Shown here: positions 12,271-24,738 of the stretch, one piece after another
How the letters are laid out: the number at the start of each line of letters is the position of its first letter
Numbering within the stretch: the first letter of the stretch is position 1
Origin: Echinometra lucunter
Lineage: Eukaryota; Echinodermata; Echinoidea; Camarodonta; Echinometridae
NCBI GenBank assembly: GCA_029962745.1
Contig: CM057151.1
Location: 4,674,970 to 4,738,969 of the forward strand
Direction of reading: 5' to 3'
Length of the DNA stretch: 64,000 nucleotides
Translations under genes and position numbers: made by a program
Notes under the pieces: generated by a model
What the model saw: the letters and a program-made list of their open reading frames with translations, nothing else
Told to the model about the DNA's origin: nothing
Database searches by the model: none

Positions 12271-14620
12271 CTGCAAGAAAAGAAAAAACAAAAAGTGTGA
12301 CAAAAAATAAAAATACATGATTTGTTCAGAGGATTCGAGCATTCCTTGTTTCAAACTAGCCATGAACTTGCACCCAAATCTGATGGAACAATAATACATT
12401 TGATATTAGTAGCCAAGGACTGTATCTTTTATTTCTGGAAAGAACATGGTGTAAGTTAGGAGGGCTGAAATTGCTATAGGCAAGCTTCAGCATTCAATAT
12501 CAATCTCATATATCAATCTTTTCTTTGATGCTAATTCTTATGTTTTTTTGTGTGTTCTCACTATCACTTAACATGTTTATTTTATCCAACTTTCTTTTCC
12601 ATTACCTTATGTTCTATGCTTCCAATTTTCATTGATTCCTCACAATTTCTTCTTTCATTTGTTTCTCTTGTTTTTTCACTTTATTCATTGTCCACTGCAT
12701 TCTTTTGATACTTCTTGAATACCTCCCTCTCTCTCTCATCTCAAATACAACCCTTCATCCACAGGGTTACTAATGATATTACCTACAACTGACAATCATC
12801 AAACACCCTAGCATCCCTCTTTCAACACCAAGTTCAATTCAAGCAAATACATTTGAAGCCACATTAGAAGGAATTGGTTTGCTCAATGCTCATAGTGACC
12901 CCAATTTATTGGCTGGACTAACGCACACAGTCAATGAGCCTAAAGACAGCAGATCTTATGTTTGCCAAAGATATTAATTTTCTGAGTGGCAATATTTCGA
13001 GCTTTCATCCAGATATGAACCGCAGGGAGAATGGACATAATGGGGTTAGTAGAATAAGTCAATATTTGCTGGGAAGTGGTGTGATATATTGTTTGAGGCG
13101 GGGTGATGGTATCAAAGAGTGGTTCAGATGGTATTTCATCAAGTAATAGAAACGATAATCTGCCAATCATTTGATCCTGCTTCTAGACTGATTCAAGACA
13201 TGGTCTCATAATATGGGTATCAATGGAAACAGTGACCTGATAGGGACATACTACACCCCAATGTCTGATCCTTCCCTATCTACAAATCAGCCACATTAAA
13301 TTGAACAGACATCAAGACCTAATCATATCAAAGTACACCCACAAGACACATTCAAAATTAGTGGGAGGTAGGAATTCTAATGGTTCAAAGAAAAATCTTC
13401 AAGAATCAAACCCCATTTTGGCCAAACAACCACGACATCCTTCAGGTATGCAATAGGACTATTGATCCTTTTGTCACATCTTGCACTACATCAACAAAAT
13501 GTGGCCTGTTTAAAAGAAATTCCTTCATGTTACCAACTTATTATCTGCAGAACACTACCTAATAGTCTACAACTATAGAGTATGTTTTCATCAAATCATC
13601 TATGTTATAAATGAGGATTTACATTTTCCAAATACTGAAAATTACTTTAGCATTTTGTGTAACATCCAGAGTATGCACAATAAAAAATAAAGTAAATGTG
13701 GGATGAAAATAAGATACTTCGTTGCCTAGCTGGCAGAAGGGCGTTAACGTGCACAAATACCGTACAGTTCGTGTAATGCACGCTCGAGCGAATGCCATGC
13801 TGCCAGCCGGGGGGGGGGGGGGGGGGGGACTCAATATGTTTCAAATGAAGCCTTGATTATGAAGGCCAATGATTATTTTATGTTTTGGAACATTTGCAAA
13901 TCCTTCACTTGGCAAACTCTTCACAATGCTTTTGAAATTTAAGTAACATTATGTCCCCAGATTCTCATATATCAAATTTCACTTTACAAGGAATTTTCTA
14001 GATCAGCATGAGCCTTCATTAATCAAAGGCTAATATGCCTTGTACTTTTAAGTTTGAATAAAATGAAATGACCCCTTGATTTTGTCATTGAATAAAGACA
14101 ATAAATCATTCTGGTCTCCTTCTTTTTTTCCCAAAAGAAAGGATCAAAAGGCAACCAACATTCTCTTCATAGTAAGGAAATAACATTCCTAGTGCTTCTT
14201 GTCTATTGGTTAGTTTTGAATTTTGAAGGTTGAATCACTAAATCATTCCACTATTAAAGTTTTATTATCTACTTTTGAAAGAAGTCTGGGCATAGACTCT
14301 TATCTAAAAAAAAGGGCACAACTCTGAACAATCATTGATTCATTTTATATCTCTTATAGAGATAAAACTTTTGACCAGAGTAATTTAGGTGTAAATTACA
14401 CTGCACCACAGTTCATTCAGTAGGATGTGGGTAGGTGGTACACATCCCATACATGTATTGACCCCAAACAGGAATAATATAATTGAGTGTACCATTCATT
14501 TTTCTTTCTGTTAGTTTAAGTTTTGAGGTCTTAACTCATTTAATCATTGTATAAACCATTTACCCTCTCAATTTCTATCTCACATAAAACTGAATAATTT
14601 TTCAGATAATGATTACTTAC
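12271..14620 (-). other. Semaphorin intron (2.35 kb)
   Basis: Bounded by the donor at 14619-14620 and the acceptor at 12271-12272. It contains a G20 homopolymer beside a small foldback at about 13.73-13.83 kb. Nothing else was recognised. Confidence 0.85.
13809..13828. repeat. G20 homopolymer
   Basis: Twenty consecutive G on the plus strand, next to a small foldback with GCTGGCAG/CTGCCAGC arms. Confidence 0.95.
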
Positions 14621-14666
14621 CTCTATTTCTGATAATGTGTTCATATTTAGGCGCAATAAAGTGTCT
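14621..14666 (-). CDS. SEMA5: Semaphorin (class 5-like), second recognised sema-domain exon
   Basis: A 46-base exon. The first base finishes the Arg of VGAR, then 15 codons read DTLLRLNMNTLSEIE, leaving in phase 0. The acceptor is CTCTTTTACTTTCCAG and the donor is GAG/GTAAGT, a near-perfect consensus. In class 5 semaphorins the same place reads NYLFRL followed by a short loop and L-I/L-Q, so the hydrophobic pattern L-x-R-L-x-(M/L)-x-x-(L/I) is kept. The exon is too short to be found as an open frame by itself; it is identified by phase continuity with its neighbours and by family pattern. The intron to the next exon downstream is 2,350 bases. Confidence 0.88.
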
Positions 14667-16112
14667 CTGGAAAGTAAAAGAGAAAATGAACATTATTGAA
14701 ATAAAAAATTGTAATTAGTAATGCGAACAAAATTCTGATAATTTTATTTGCTAAAAGCATCAGAACATTAATTTATATTCCTTTATGATCAAACTTTCCA
14801 CTGGATCTCTGCACAAATCACCTTAAAAAACATTAAAGACTGAAATACACATGGGAAAAGTCATTTAGTCTCTGCTGTGAATGACTATTTTCAAGAAGGA
14901 AGACTTAATGTTCCTAAAATTCATTCCACCTTTGTTATATCAAGTGGTGTAATTACACTCCTTCCAGGATGAGCACAGTTCTCCTCACAAACAAAAAATT
15001 GAAAACTTTCATCTAGTGTAATCATCCCTTGGCTGGCTTCAGGAAATCTTGCAAAAATCCAAGTGGGACACGGCAATTTGAATTTTTATTCCAATCTGGG
15101 CGATCACATTACCCGAGGAATGAAGCTCGTTCAAACAATTAGGGGCATGCAGAAGTTTTGATTAAACACCGTCAGGGTACAAATGTCACTATTCAGATCA
15201 CCTATATATTCAAGGTAACATTCTCAATTTCAGTTTTCTCTCTCATTTGGGTGGTTGGAACGAGAGTTGACTGCTTGTCGGGACAGTGACTCTATTATTC
15301 CCCTGAGGCATTGGTGTTTTAGGTTTGCTGATGCAACAAGGATTCTATGGATATAAACACAAGATACAGCTTAAGGTAGAAATAGATGACGTAAAGAGTT
15401 CTGTAATCTGAAATCCACCAACATTTTCATCTCATCACGCTTTAAGCATAAAATAATTATATGCCTTGGAAAAATCAAGAAGTTATAAGAACTCCTCAGC
15501 CAGGTTTAATGAGATTAGTTATTCTCATATACAACTTTGCCTCAGTTTCTACACTTCTAGTATAATTATTAGAACTTCAACAGTGACTATGCTTATCTTA
15601 GTAAATGTGTTGATCATTTGGTAAGTCCAACTGCTTCATGATCATGAATCAATAAACAATCAAATGGCTTTCAAAACTGATGTTTGTTTATTTAAATAAA
15701 GCATAGATTCAAACAGCTTTCATAATAGAAAATCTTCAGACAACGTTTAATATATAACCTATTTCCACCTGTCTTGTAAAAGAAGACATTTCTATAACTC
15801 TAGAGATTCAAGATCATTAAACTATAAATAATTTTTAAATTAAGTAAATCGGAACACATTACTTTGATAAACCGTTATCTGTTGATTCTCCATTAATATC
15901 CACGAATGCCATCATTTCGAAGTAGAAATTCTGAAAAATTTGTCCATTCTATTAATTTACTACACGTTTATGTCTTTTCATACAGCTGTTTGGTCTAATT
16001 CAATCTTAACTTGTTATATTACAAAGAAATTCATAAATGCAATAATGTCCTTGTCAATTGATATCATACATAAAAGAAGAGCTCTGATATGAGTTCCATT
16101 ATTAGGACATAC
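14667..16112 (-). other. Semaphorin intron (1.45 kb)
   Basis: Bounded by the donor at 16111-16112 and the acceptor at 14667-14668. A G+C-richer patch at about 15.0-15.3 kb stands out mildly from the AT-rich background; no repeat or gene was recognised. Confidence 0.85.
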
Positions 16113-16215
16113 CTGGCGCCAACCAGAAGTTGATCATTCTCTGTGTCCGTGTATATCTGGGAGAAGTCTTTCACCCCATCATGGCTGTACTGTGCCAGAC
16201 CATTGTCCTGCAGAT
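16113..16215 (-). CDS. SEMA5: Semaphorin (class 5-like), N-terminal sema-domain exon
   Basis: This exon encodes the first beta strands of a sema domain, the extracellular seven-blade propeller by which semaphorins bind plexin receptors in axon guidance and cell migration. The minus-strand acceptor is a long pyrimidine tract ending TTGTGTGCAG and the donor is CAG/GTATGT. It carries 33 whole codons, entering in phase 1 and leaving in phase 2. Visible motifs are GLAQYSHDGVKDFSQ and, after an acidic stretch, QLLVGA with the Arg completed by the next exon. From memory, SEMA5A and SEMA5B have DFSQL followed by (V/I)VGARNYLFRL at the same spacing. The leading xAT codon becomes Asp if the previous exon ends in G, giving D-L-Q, which aligns with the E-I/D-L of class 5. 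A second AG six bases inside the exon is a possible alternative acceptor. The semaphorin call is secure; class 5 is probable. Confidence 0.9.
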
Positions 16216-16453
16216 CTGCACACAAGAAAATAAGAGAGAGGGGAAAAAAAGAGCAGAACCAAATAGATTAACCATTAAATGAATAATTTCTTCATCTATA
16301 TGTTTTATAAACTAGAATGAGGGGACTGACACTGATTTCATTTTGAGTGGAATGACCTGGAAGTTGCATGTCAATTTAGCGAGTGTATTGAAAATGAAAG
16401 ACAATCTAATGGAGATGTGGAAGGATTGTATGTGGTTTGCAAAAGCAAAAGCA

Positions 16454-16532
16454 GTGATAATAATGGTGGTGGAGATGATGATGATGATGATGGTGATAAT
16501 GATGATGGTGAAATGATAATGGAGGTGGCGGT
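16454..16532. repeat. GAT/GGT-rich triplet microsatellite
   Basis: An uninterrupted (GAT)n core at 16474-16492 with degenerate GAT, GGT and AAT triplets on both sides. Confidence 0.9.
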
Positions 16533-19500
16533 AGTGATGTTATAAGATAATCACTTTGTTGATAAAAGCAACCTTGTACATGTCTAAGAATATTCTACTC
16601 TTTTAGGGCACAGTAATAAAACTTGATGGGATATTTGTTTGGAACTCCATCCTTTCTCATTATCCATTATAGAGTAAATAGAAAATTTAATGACCACATT
16701 GAAATGTGGTTGCTTAATCCTTTAGTGAGAATGCATGTCATATTTCATTAAGAAGGTTACATCAAAATGAAAATTCCTCAGGAATATATATATACAATTT
16801 GAGGTTTTCTTCTAAATGGGGAATCTTTTTTCAATATCACCATTTCAAAATGGCAATATTAGACTGGATTATAACTTCATAAATGAAAAAAAGAAGCAAT
16901 TCCTTGTGAAGGTGGGACTTCCTCATCAGAAAACTAATGGTGTTAAGCAAACATTATAAATTTCAATGACATGAACTTGTTCTTTCTTTTATCATGAGGG
17001 ATTATCGTTCATAAAATATCCCACTTGCCTGTGTACAAATGACCTGAAAAATGATATGTAAAAAAGGTTTTTGATTTGATTTTTCCTAACAACAGAGTGA
17101 CACGCCGTTTCACACCCAGATCCATAAAGTTCAATACTTGCAAGCTCATTAAACAAACCTTGAACGAGATGACTTGTAATATATCACAATGCATGCACAA
17201 AAACCAATGACAAATAATTATGAGTTTTCCACTCTCTGATTGATACAGTGGTGATATCAACCATTATTGCACTTGTAGCTGACTTAATGGAGCTTGGCAT
17301 GTACATGGTGAGAAAGCACACGATACCACATCAAACAAGCGCAGGTGATTATAGGTTTCTTGGTGAAAATGAACTGAAAATACCCTGGCACACTGACTAG
17401 ATGTATGAATGGCCAACAATGCTTCAGTTAAATAGATTTTTTAGGTGTTATTTTACACACCATCTCAATTGAAATCTGGCTGGCAATGCAATCACACTGA
17501 ACCCTTGACCTAATAAACTACCATAATCTATACTGAAACCTACATTTGCTAGCATTTTTCAAAATTTTGTCAGGATTATCACTCCCAACTATTCATCACC
17601 TCTTTAATGTACTTTCATTATACAGAGATATATGAGAGGTAAATATCTTCCTGACACTACTCAAATAATGTGGTTTGCCTGATATCTGATGATCAGCTAA
17701 GGTAACTCCAGGTCAATTTCTTCTGGAAGCAATATATACGAAGATTTGACTTAAAGTTACTGCATAGTATCTATTGCAACTGCTTGCAGGGACAAAGCAT
17801 GAGTTTAACACTGTCTTCTTTTAAGAAAGCTCTGAAAGTATCTTTTTATGTGCTTATCTATCTTTTATGTAAAAGGCTATAAAAAAAGCTCACAGCACAC
17901 TTTATTTTATCAAGTGATCCTCTCTTTTATTCACTTGGACCTATAACACCTCTCAACTGATATAATTTTCTCCTCTATTCATTGCTTCAAGTATCAATTT
18001 ACTCTATCACTATTAACTTTGTTCCCTCCTCTTCAGTCCATACTGTCAGAGTTACACCTGTTCATTTGTTCATCCTCATACAAGAAATAATTGCATCTTA
18101 ACAGACCTCCCATCCGGCTTCCAAGCAGAAGACAATTTTGCAACTGTCATCATTTCAACATTTTTATCCACATTCATGGGTTACTTTAAAAAAGAAATCA
18201 ACGGGGAAAAATATGACCCTCCTTTAGCATGTATCACACTGTTCTGAAAATTGAAATGGAATTCATGTTACCCACCACCCACAGACCTCAAGTTTCAAAG
18301 ATAAGGTTACAAACATCTCCTTCTCTTCTCCTAACTCTCCTAAATATGCTCCATGGATTAGGCAAGAAAATTATGCCCAAATCATGGCTTATTTGTTGCA
18401 AATTTCCTTCCCAGCTTGAAATATCACGGTTATCAAAACAAATTTCTAAACTTTCAAAAATCAGAATGGGGGGTTTTCTACCCCCGTGGGGGATGCTTAG
18501 CATTTAACCCCATGACCCCCTTACCTGCTTGAATCAAGCCGAATCTGAATCAGGACATTTTACTGTTCAAACTAATAACTTAGTATCAAGAGTAGATTAA
18601 GATCCCAAGAATTTCACAAAGAGGGGATAGCAGGGTGGAAGAGTGACTCAAATAAGAAGTTACAAGAAAGGTCAATTTGAAGAAAGTATGAAAAAACATG
18701 CAGATGGAAATATTATGCATCAAACACTGCTGAGGGAGCATCCATTCATAGTTTCCCTTTAAAGAGCAATCAGTGTTTGGAAGCTTTGCATCTCTGGATC
18801 TCTACCTCAAGATGATCACTGATGTGATACATGAGCTGAGCTAGCAAGTGGCCATTCACAGTAACATAAAGCCTGCAGTCTGCACTCCAGGCAGTGTGAA
18901 AACAGTCACCATGGGAGATTAGTTTCTTACCTAGCCTACCGCAAGACTCTTCATGACTTAAATATCAACAAAGCATGGTCAAACCATGCAAGTCAGAAAA
19001 AAGAGTACTGAGAATCATATGAGTTTAAAGCATGTAGGGCTGTAAATTGATATTTAGATGCTATCTTTTTAGTTTTATCATTTGAAAAAAAAAAGTGAAA
19101 ATTTGCCTTCTGGCTCTTTTCAATAAACAGACAAGATTTCAAAGAAATTGGCAACTTTCTTGCTCAGGGTCAAGCTATAGCAATATTAAAATAATCATGA
19201 TGCAGCAGAAAAGATGCAATATATCCAGCGGTACAAATTGTGTATAAGGAAAAGCATACACATTTCTATATCATAACAAAAAATTGAGCAAAGACTAGCT
19301 TTAGATTGAATGATTTTATTTTAGTATTTCATTACGTCTTCATAGAGTGTTCCTTTTGTTTAAACTATACAACATCATGCCGACAATTTGGAGTGCAGCT
19401 GTGGTACATTAGACCTTGAACAGGTGCATGGAAGATAGGGTTATATACAGCATGGTTTGAAATGGCAATGTTTAAAGAATAAATAATGATAGAGATTTGG

Positions 19501-21129
19501 TTTTGAATCATGTTGGAATATCTCTCAATTTTACTGGGAAATTTAATTCAGACAAATTGCTCTACAGTCTATTCTAAGACCACCATAGAGTTTCTTGGTC
19601 TGCATGCACCTCACTGGCCAAGAGAGTAATGAGATTCTTTGACTTATGGTTAACATGAAAAAGATGGGACCCCTTGAACTGTCAATCTCAAAATACCACC
19701 TTGACCTTTTTCTTTCGGTGGAAGAAAGGGTTTGGAGTTTCCACCGACTTCTGAAGCAATTACTGAACCAAGTAGTGAAGGCATAACAAGTTAATCAAGG
19801 AGTTATTCTTCCAGTTATCCCATGGTGCTTTTGAGAACTTTATACTTCTTCAAAAATCTTATTTGTATGACGACCTTTCATTACCATTCAAACTGATCAA
19901 TCACATCACCATTTACCATGCTTACCGAAAAGAGTGGGTAGGTCCTTTTTCAGGACCACACTCATCTTCACAAAAGAATACTTGGTGTACCGTAAAGCCT
20001 TCTACTTCCCCACATTTACCTTTTGAGGATGAAACCAGAGATAACTTAGGCTACAGACTTTGGGAAATGCACCTGTACTCGACAGGTTAAGTTACATTCT
20101 AATTACAACAATTTACAACAATTGATGATAACTTTACTTTAATCCTTACAACCTTTCGGAAATAGAAGGATATCAATATGAATAAAACTTTTCAACTTCA
20201 AAACTTCAAAACTTATCATCAGAAAAAAATATTATTACAGAAAAATCTTCTTTATGACATCCCTTTCTGCACAAACTGCTTTCCTGTTGCTAAACCTAGC
20301 AAAGTTTTTTCACTATCATTTGTCATCAAACCTAACACTTAAGTAACATTTGTACTAAAAAATTAAAAAAAAAAAACACTCCAGTGATTTTGAATCAATA
20401 TGCAGACATTGATGGCAGAGCATACAAACAGATACCTCACTAAAGCAAAAAAAAAAAAAGAAGTAAAACCTACATGTAATTACAACTGCAACCTACCTAC
20501 TGAGCTTTGAAATTATCACACCTTTAGCTTCAAACTAGAAGTGAAATAAATACAAATCCATGCATTATTTTCCTAAGAATTGTAAGACTATCGATACACA
20601 AACTGCTATCAAATTACCATAAGGTGATTCTAGTAATCCATAATCTGATTAAGTTTGATTCCTAATCTGAATTTAAAGGGAGAATAAATCATATGTTTGA
20701 GAGAGAGGAGAAAGGTTTCTCAAGTAGCTTCTATCAGATAAGCTTGCATTACGCTGACGAGCATCACACCACAAGAAACGATTCATCAAATGGTGTTTTA
20801 CATGTGGTCAGTAAACCAAACCACCACAAACCATGGGTGAATCTTGGGGCAAAACAACACAATGAGATATCCCACTGATTTATGTTTGATAGAGAGAAAA
20901 ACCTCATCGGATAAAGGGTGCGTTCAAGCGATTTTTTGAAGCTAGAATCACAAACATGAATCACAAATCAAAACGCTGTTACAAAACACGGCTACTGTGA
21001 GAGAGCGTTCAAGCGATTTTTCATCAACGCTGATTCTTGCAACATTTCAAGCCCATCCACTGCGCATCGTACTGCGCAGTTTGACCCAGGAAGGTCAACT
21101 TTAGCCACATCATTTATTTGTCTCTATAT

Positions 21130-21500
21130 CTTTCTTATGCTATTCTTCGTTTTTCTTCTTCTCTTTCCATCTTTCCTTATGTCATCCCTTGTTATTCCTT
21201 CTATCTTCTTTTCTGTCCATCATTCCTTATGTTATCCTTTGTTATTCCTTCTATCTTCTTTTCTGTCCATCATTCCTTATGTTTTCCTTTCTTATTCCTT
21301 CTATCTCCTCTTTCCATCATTCCTTATGTTATCCTTTGTTATTCCTTCTATCTTCTTTTCTGTCCATCATTCCTTATGATATCCTTTGTTTTCTTCTATC
21401 TTCTTCTCTTTCCATCTTTCCTTATGTTATTCTTTGTTATTCATTCTATCTTATCTTTCAATCATTTCTTATGTAATTCTTTGTTTTCTCCCATCTTTTT
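21130..21500. repeat. Minisatellite, ~50 bp unit, pyrimidine-rich
   Basis: About seven head-to-tail units of 47-50 bases, each starting TTCCTTATG and running through TATCCTTTGTTATTCC and TATCTTCTTTTCTG to CCATCA. The second and fourth units are almost identical; later units drift and shorten. Degenerate TC-rich sequence continues to about 21665. The long plus-strand frame across 21118-21705 (195 codons of Leu, Phe, Ser, Tyr) is a by-product of the repeat, not a gene. Confidence 0.9.
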
Positions 21501-21716
21501 CACTGTCTTCTCTGTCTTAGTTTCCTTCTTCTATCTTCTTCTTTTTCGTCTTTTCCTGTTATTCTATCTATTCCTTCTATCTCCTTATCTTTCAGCCTCT
21601 TCTTATATTATTCTTTGTTTTCTCCTTCTGTCTTCTTTTCTTGCATTCTGTATGTTGTTCTATCTTTCTTCAAACCTTGGTGTGAAAGCAACGGTAGAAT
21701 CATGATTGAGATCTCC

Positions 21717-21850
21717 GTTGCGTTCAATCGATTTTTAGCGACCGTGGTTCTGCAGAATCATGATTCAAAACGTACCTTTTTCAGCGTTTCATGTTTGCGT
21801 TTTGAAAGACGTTTATTTTTACGACTTGCGAAAAATCGATTGAACGCAAC
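21717..21850. mobile_element. Nested 134 bp inverted-repeat unit
   Basis: Exact 20-base terminal inverted repeats, GTTGCGTTCAATCGATTTTT at 21717-21736 and its complement at 21831-21850. The ends resemble those of the surrounding element (GCGTTCAAtCGA against GCGTTCAAgCGA), so it is either a related element inserted inside it or an internal duplication of the outer terminus. Confidence 0.75.
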
Positions 21851-22070
21851 CGTGGTTTAAACTAAACGTCTTTCAAAACCGTGATTCTAGGGTGAAAAAT
21901 GGTCGCTTGAACGCGGCCAAAGAGGGCAAGGAATGGCAAGCAAGATGGAGAAAAAAGCAATGATCAGAGGAAGATCGTAAGAAATGTGAATGGATAATGA
22001 CCTAACGGAAAGAAAAGAAGGGGAAAGAAAAAGAAAATGAGAGAGCTAAGGCAAGTGACTGTGGGAGAGA

Positions 22071-22088
22071 CAGAGAGAGAGAGAGAGG
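22071..22088. repeat. (GA)n microsatellite
   Basis: GA dinucleotide repeat inside a longer purine-rich stretch. Confidence 0.85.
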
Positions 22089-24730
22089 CTATAGTCAGGG
22101 GGTAGGGGTCACTTTTTAGTGAGGAAATATGAAATTGAATATACAAATGAAACAAAAACACAAGTGACACACAAATAAATAGGCAGATTTTTACAGACAG
22201 AGGGGAAAGGTAGACCAAACCAAGTTTCTAGAGTTGGCAGAGAAAATGACAGACAAAGATTAGGAGAAAAAACAAGCGAGCATGGGGAAGGAGGAGCAAG
22301 AGGAAGAGTGAAAGTTCAAGCGAAGTTCAGTGAGTTAAGGAGAACTGAGTGACTGGTTTCATCACATTACATGGATGTGTAAGAGGTAATAATAGAAATG
22401 ATGAAAGGGCCGATCATGTTTAATGAACTGAACCAGATCTAGATCAGGCAGTTGATGCAACAAATCTACTGTTCCTCTTTCTGTTTCATGTCTGGTGCTC
22501 ATGCACCATTACAAGTTTACCTACATTCTTCTCTGTTTTTCTGCACTCCTTGCCCTTCATGACCATTATCATTCATGCCATCATTTTCTTCTTTATTATC
22601 TAACTTGGAGCATCCATACAACTCATTCCAGTCATTCTTTCCACAGTCAAATTCTCACTCTTATTTCTCCTTTTCTCCTTTTCTCCTTTATTATCTCCTT
22701 ACCGGTTCTGGGAGAACAAAAGCATAATTCTCATTCCCTAATATTGATATTCTTGAGTTTTACAGCTTACTTTGAATAAGATTCTGAATTAATTTCTCCA
22801 GAATTACTTTTACATCTGAACCCTGACAATTCATCACACTAAATCCAGAAACCACTCTTCAACATATAATAGGCTTTTCTTTGTGTAACGTAAAAATCAA
22901 TCCATAGTTTTCCTCATTTACTGATGGGCAGAGACTATGCACTGGTAAATCTTTCTCCTGTTGATAAGTTTAATTTCATTAGTCAGATAGATGTGAATTA
23001 AGTCCCATCATGCCAATTAAACTGCAATAAATCTTCCTTCTTTAAAAATAAAGGACATTTCCAATGTCTGATCCATGCTCTCACCTGATCAATGTTTGAA
23101 CAAATCAACCGATTTTCATTCTTATTTTAGACAGTCTGTTGTCCACAATTAGTAACAACAGGGGATTTTGGCAAGTTTTTCTGAATTACTGGCGTCTGAT
23201 ATGCTCTGTGACTCCATTGACTTTCAAGCCTTTCAACCGTGCTGGACTGTTGCAGCTTGTAGAGGTTTGAAGCGTTTGACAGTCTGCTCAATTCACACTG
23301 TTCGTTGACTATCAAGTGTATAGAAACAGTGTCTTTATAGCAATCCTTAAAACTTTGTGTTTAGTATTCTCAAATGGAGGATCCCAAAGTCTGATTGACA
23401 ACATAAACTGTCCAACATTTCATGCCTTTAACAGAAGCAAATTGCTTTCCCTATAAGCCTATAAATTTCTTCTAGATAAAAATTTACAATTAATGCTTTA
23501 ATACTGGATCGATACAAAACTATTCTATATATACATATGCCCACAGAACAGGAATGCCATGAATTTATTTCCAGTAGTCTTTAATACCAATCCATTCAAC
23601 AAAGTAAAACTGTCAAATATAAATTGTATCATAGGCCTATACTCCTGGCTATTCTGAGCTGGCCCAACCAATTACATTTTATTTGACCAGGGTGAATTAC
23701 AGAGCTAAATCCAGCAACAAAATTGCTTCCAAATAGAACCCAAACCTAGAATCCTAGCATAGTTTCTACAGACATCTTCTGCCAATCACTTTGCCATGCA
23801 GTCTGCATACATGCATACCCGAACTGGTGATCTGATTAGTTCAAAGCGTTCTGGTGAAGCGTTTTTCTGCCAGCTTGGTATAGTTCAATCTGTCATGTCA
23901 TGCTCTGTGATGCTGTCACCACCAATTAATTTGTTGTGCAAACAGCATGACCTCACACAACTAAACATATTATGAAGAAGTGATGGAAGGAATGGATGCA
24001 GCATAGAACTTGACCAAATGTGATTACAAGAATTCAGATTTAGTACTATTCTTGATAAGAAAGCTCACACGGATTCATTTTCGTATTACTTTCCCTCAAT
24101 TCTACAGCTACTCTGAAGATGGACATCATGATACTCATCTGTCATATGATCCTACTTTGTAGCCTTTCCTCATATGTAATGTCCAAATACCTATACCCCA
24201 TACTACTCTTACCATACACGTCTACAGGCACCCTCCATAAGCAACAACTCTCTCACAGACAGCTTATAAGATTCTATCATTCATATGTGGCGTATATTCT
24301 CCTCAAAATAACAAATTCATTTTTGCAATTTACACCCACTCAAATTGATCTTGTGTTAATATGGCATATATTGTGGTAAAAAGTCTCCCTATAGGCTATA
24401 GTCCCATCTAAAATACCCTTACCCCCCTCCCATTCCTCTCTCCTTCTTGTTCCTCTTCTAATGCTCCTAGTCATCAGCATGAATGCATTTTATAATCCCC
24501 AAAGATGATGCCTATACCAGATGTGAATGAACGACTTAGGAAGTATAACCGCAAAACACACAAGCACAAATCCTCCAGCCTGAAATATGATAGATATGTG
24601 GACACACAGACGAAAAGAACATCTGCCTGAATGCGGAAAAACGTTTGGATTCTCTGCGAGAATCTGTCAAGCGGCAACAAGCCAGGGTGACTGGTCGCAA
24701 CAATTTTAGAAAGGATTTTTGATGGTGTAA

Positions 24731-24738
24731 TGACGTCA
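24731..24738. promoter_or_regulatory. Consensus cAMP response element
   Basis: Exact TGACGTCA within a slightly G+C-richer patch (about 24.47-24.79 kb) that has no recognisable exon. Confidence 0.3.

Larger units (their letters stand above)
20915..21918. mobile_element. TIR (MITE-like) element with internal minisatellite
   Basis: The left end reads GGGTGCGTTCAAGCGATTTT and continues to CTAGAATCAC. The reverse complement of the right end reads GGCCGCGTTCAAGCGACC, a T run, then CTAGAATCAC, so the arms match over about 35 bases with a few indels. GCGTTCAAGCGA is exact at 20920-20931 and, inverted, at 21903-21914. A further direct copy of GCGTTCAAGCGA lies at 21004-21015. AAA flanks both ends and could be a 3 bp target duplication. 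There is no transposase frame: the interior is a pyrimidine minisatellite plus a nested inverted-repeat unit. A non-autonomous DNA transposon is the best reading; the superfamily is not determined. Confidence 0.75.

Noticed and set aside
21118..21705. 195-codon plus-strand frame, the longest in the window.
   Set aside because: Leu/Phe/Ser/Tyr-only product translated from the 50 bp pyrimidine minisatellite; overlapping frames are open as well.
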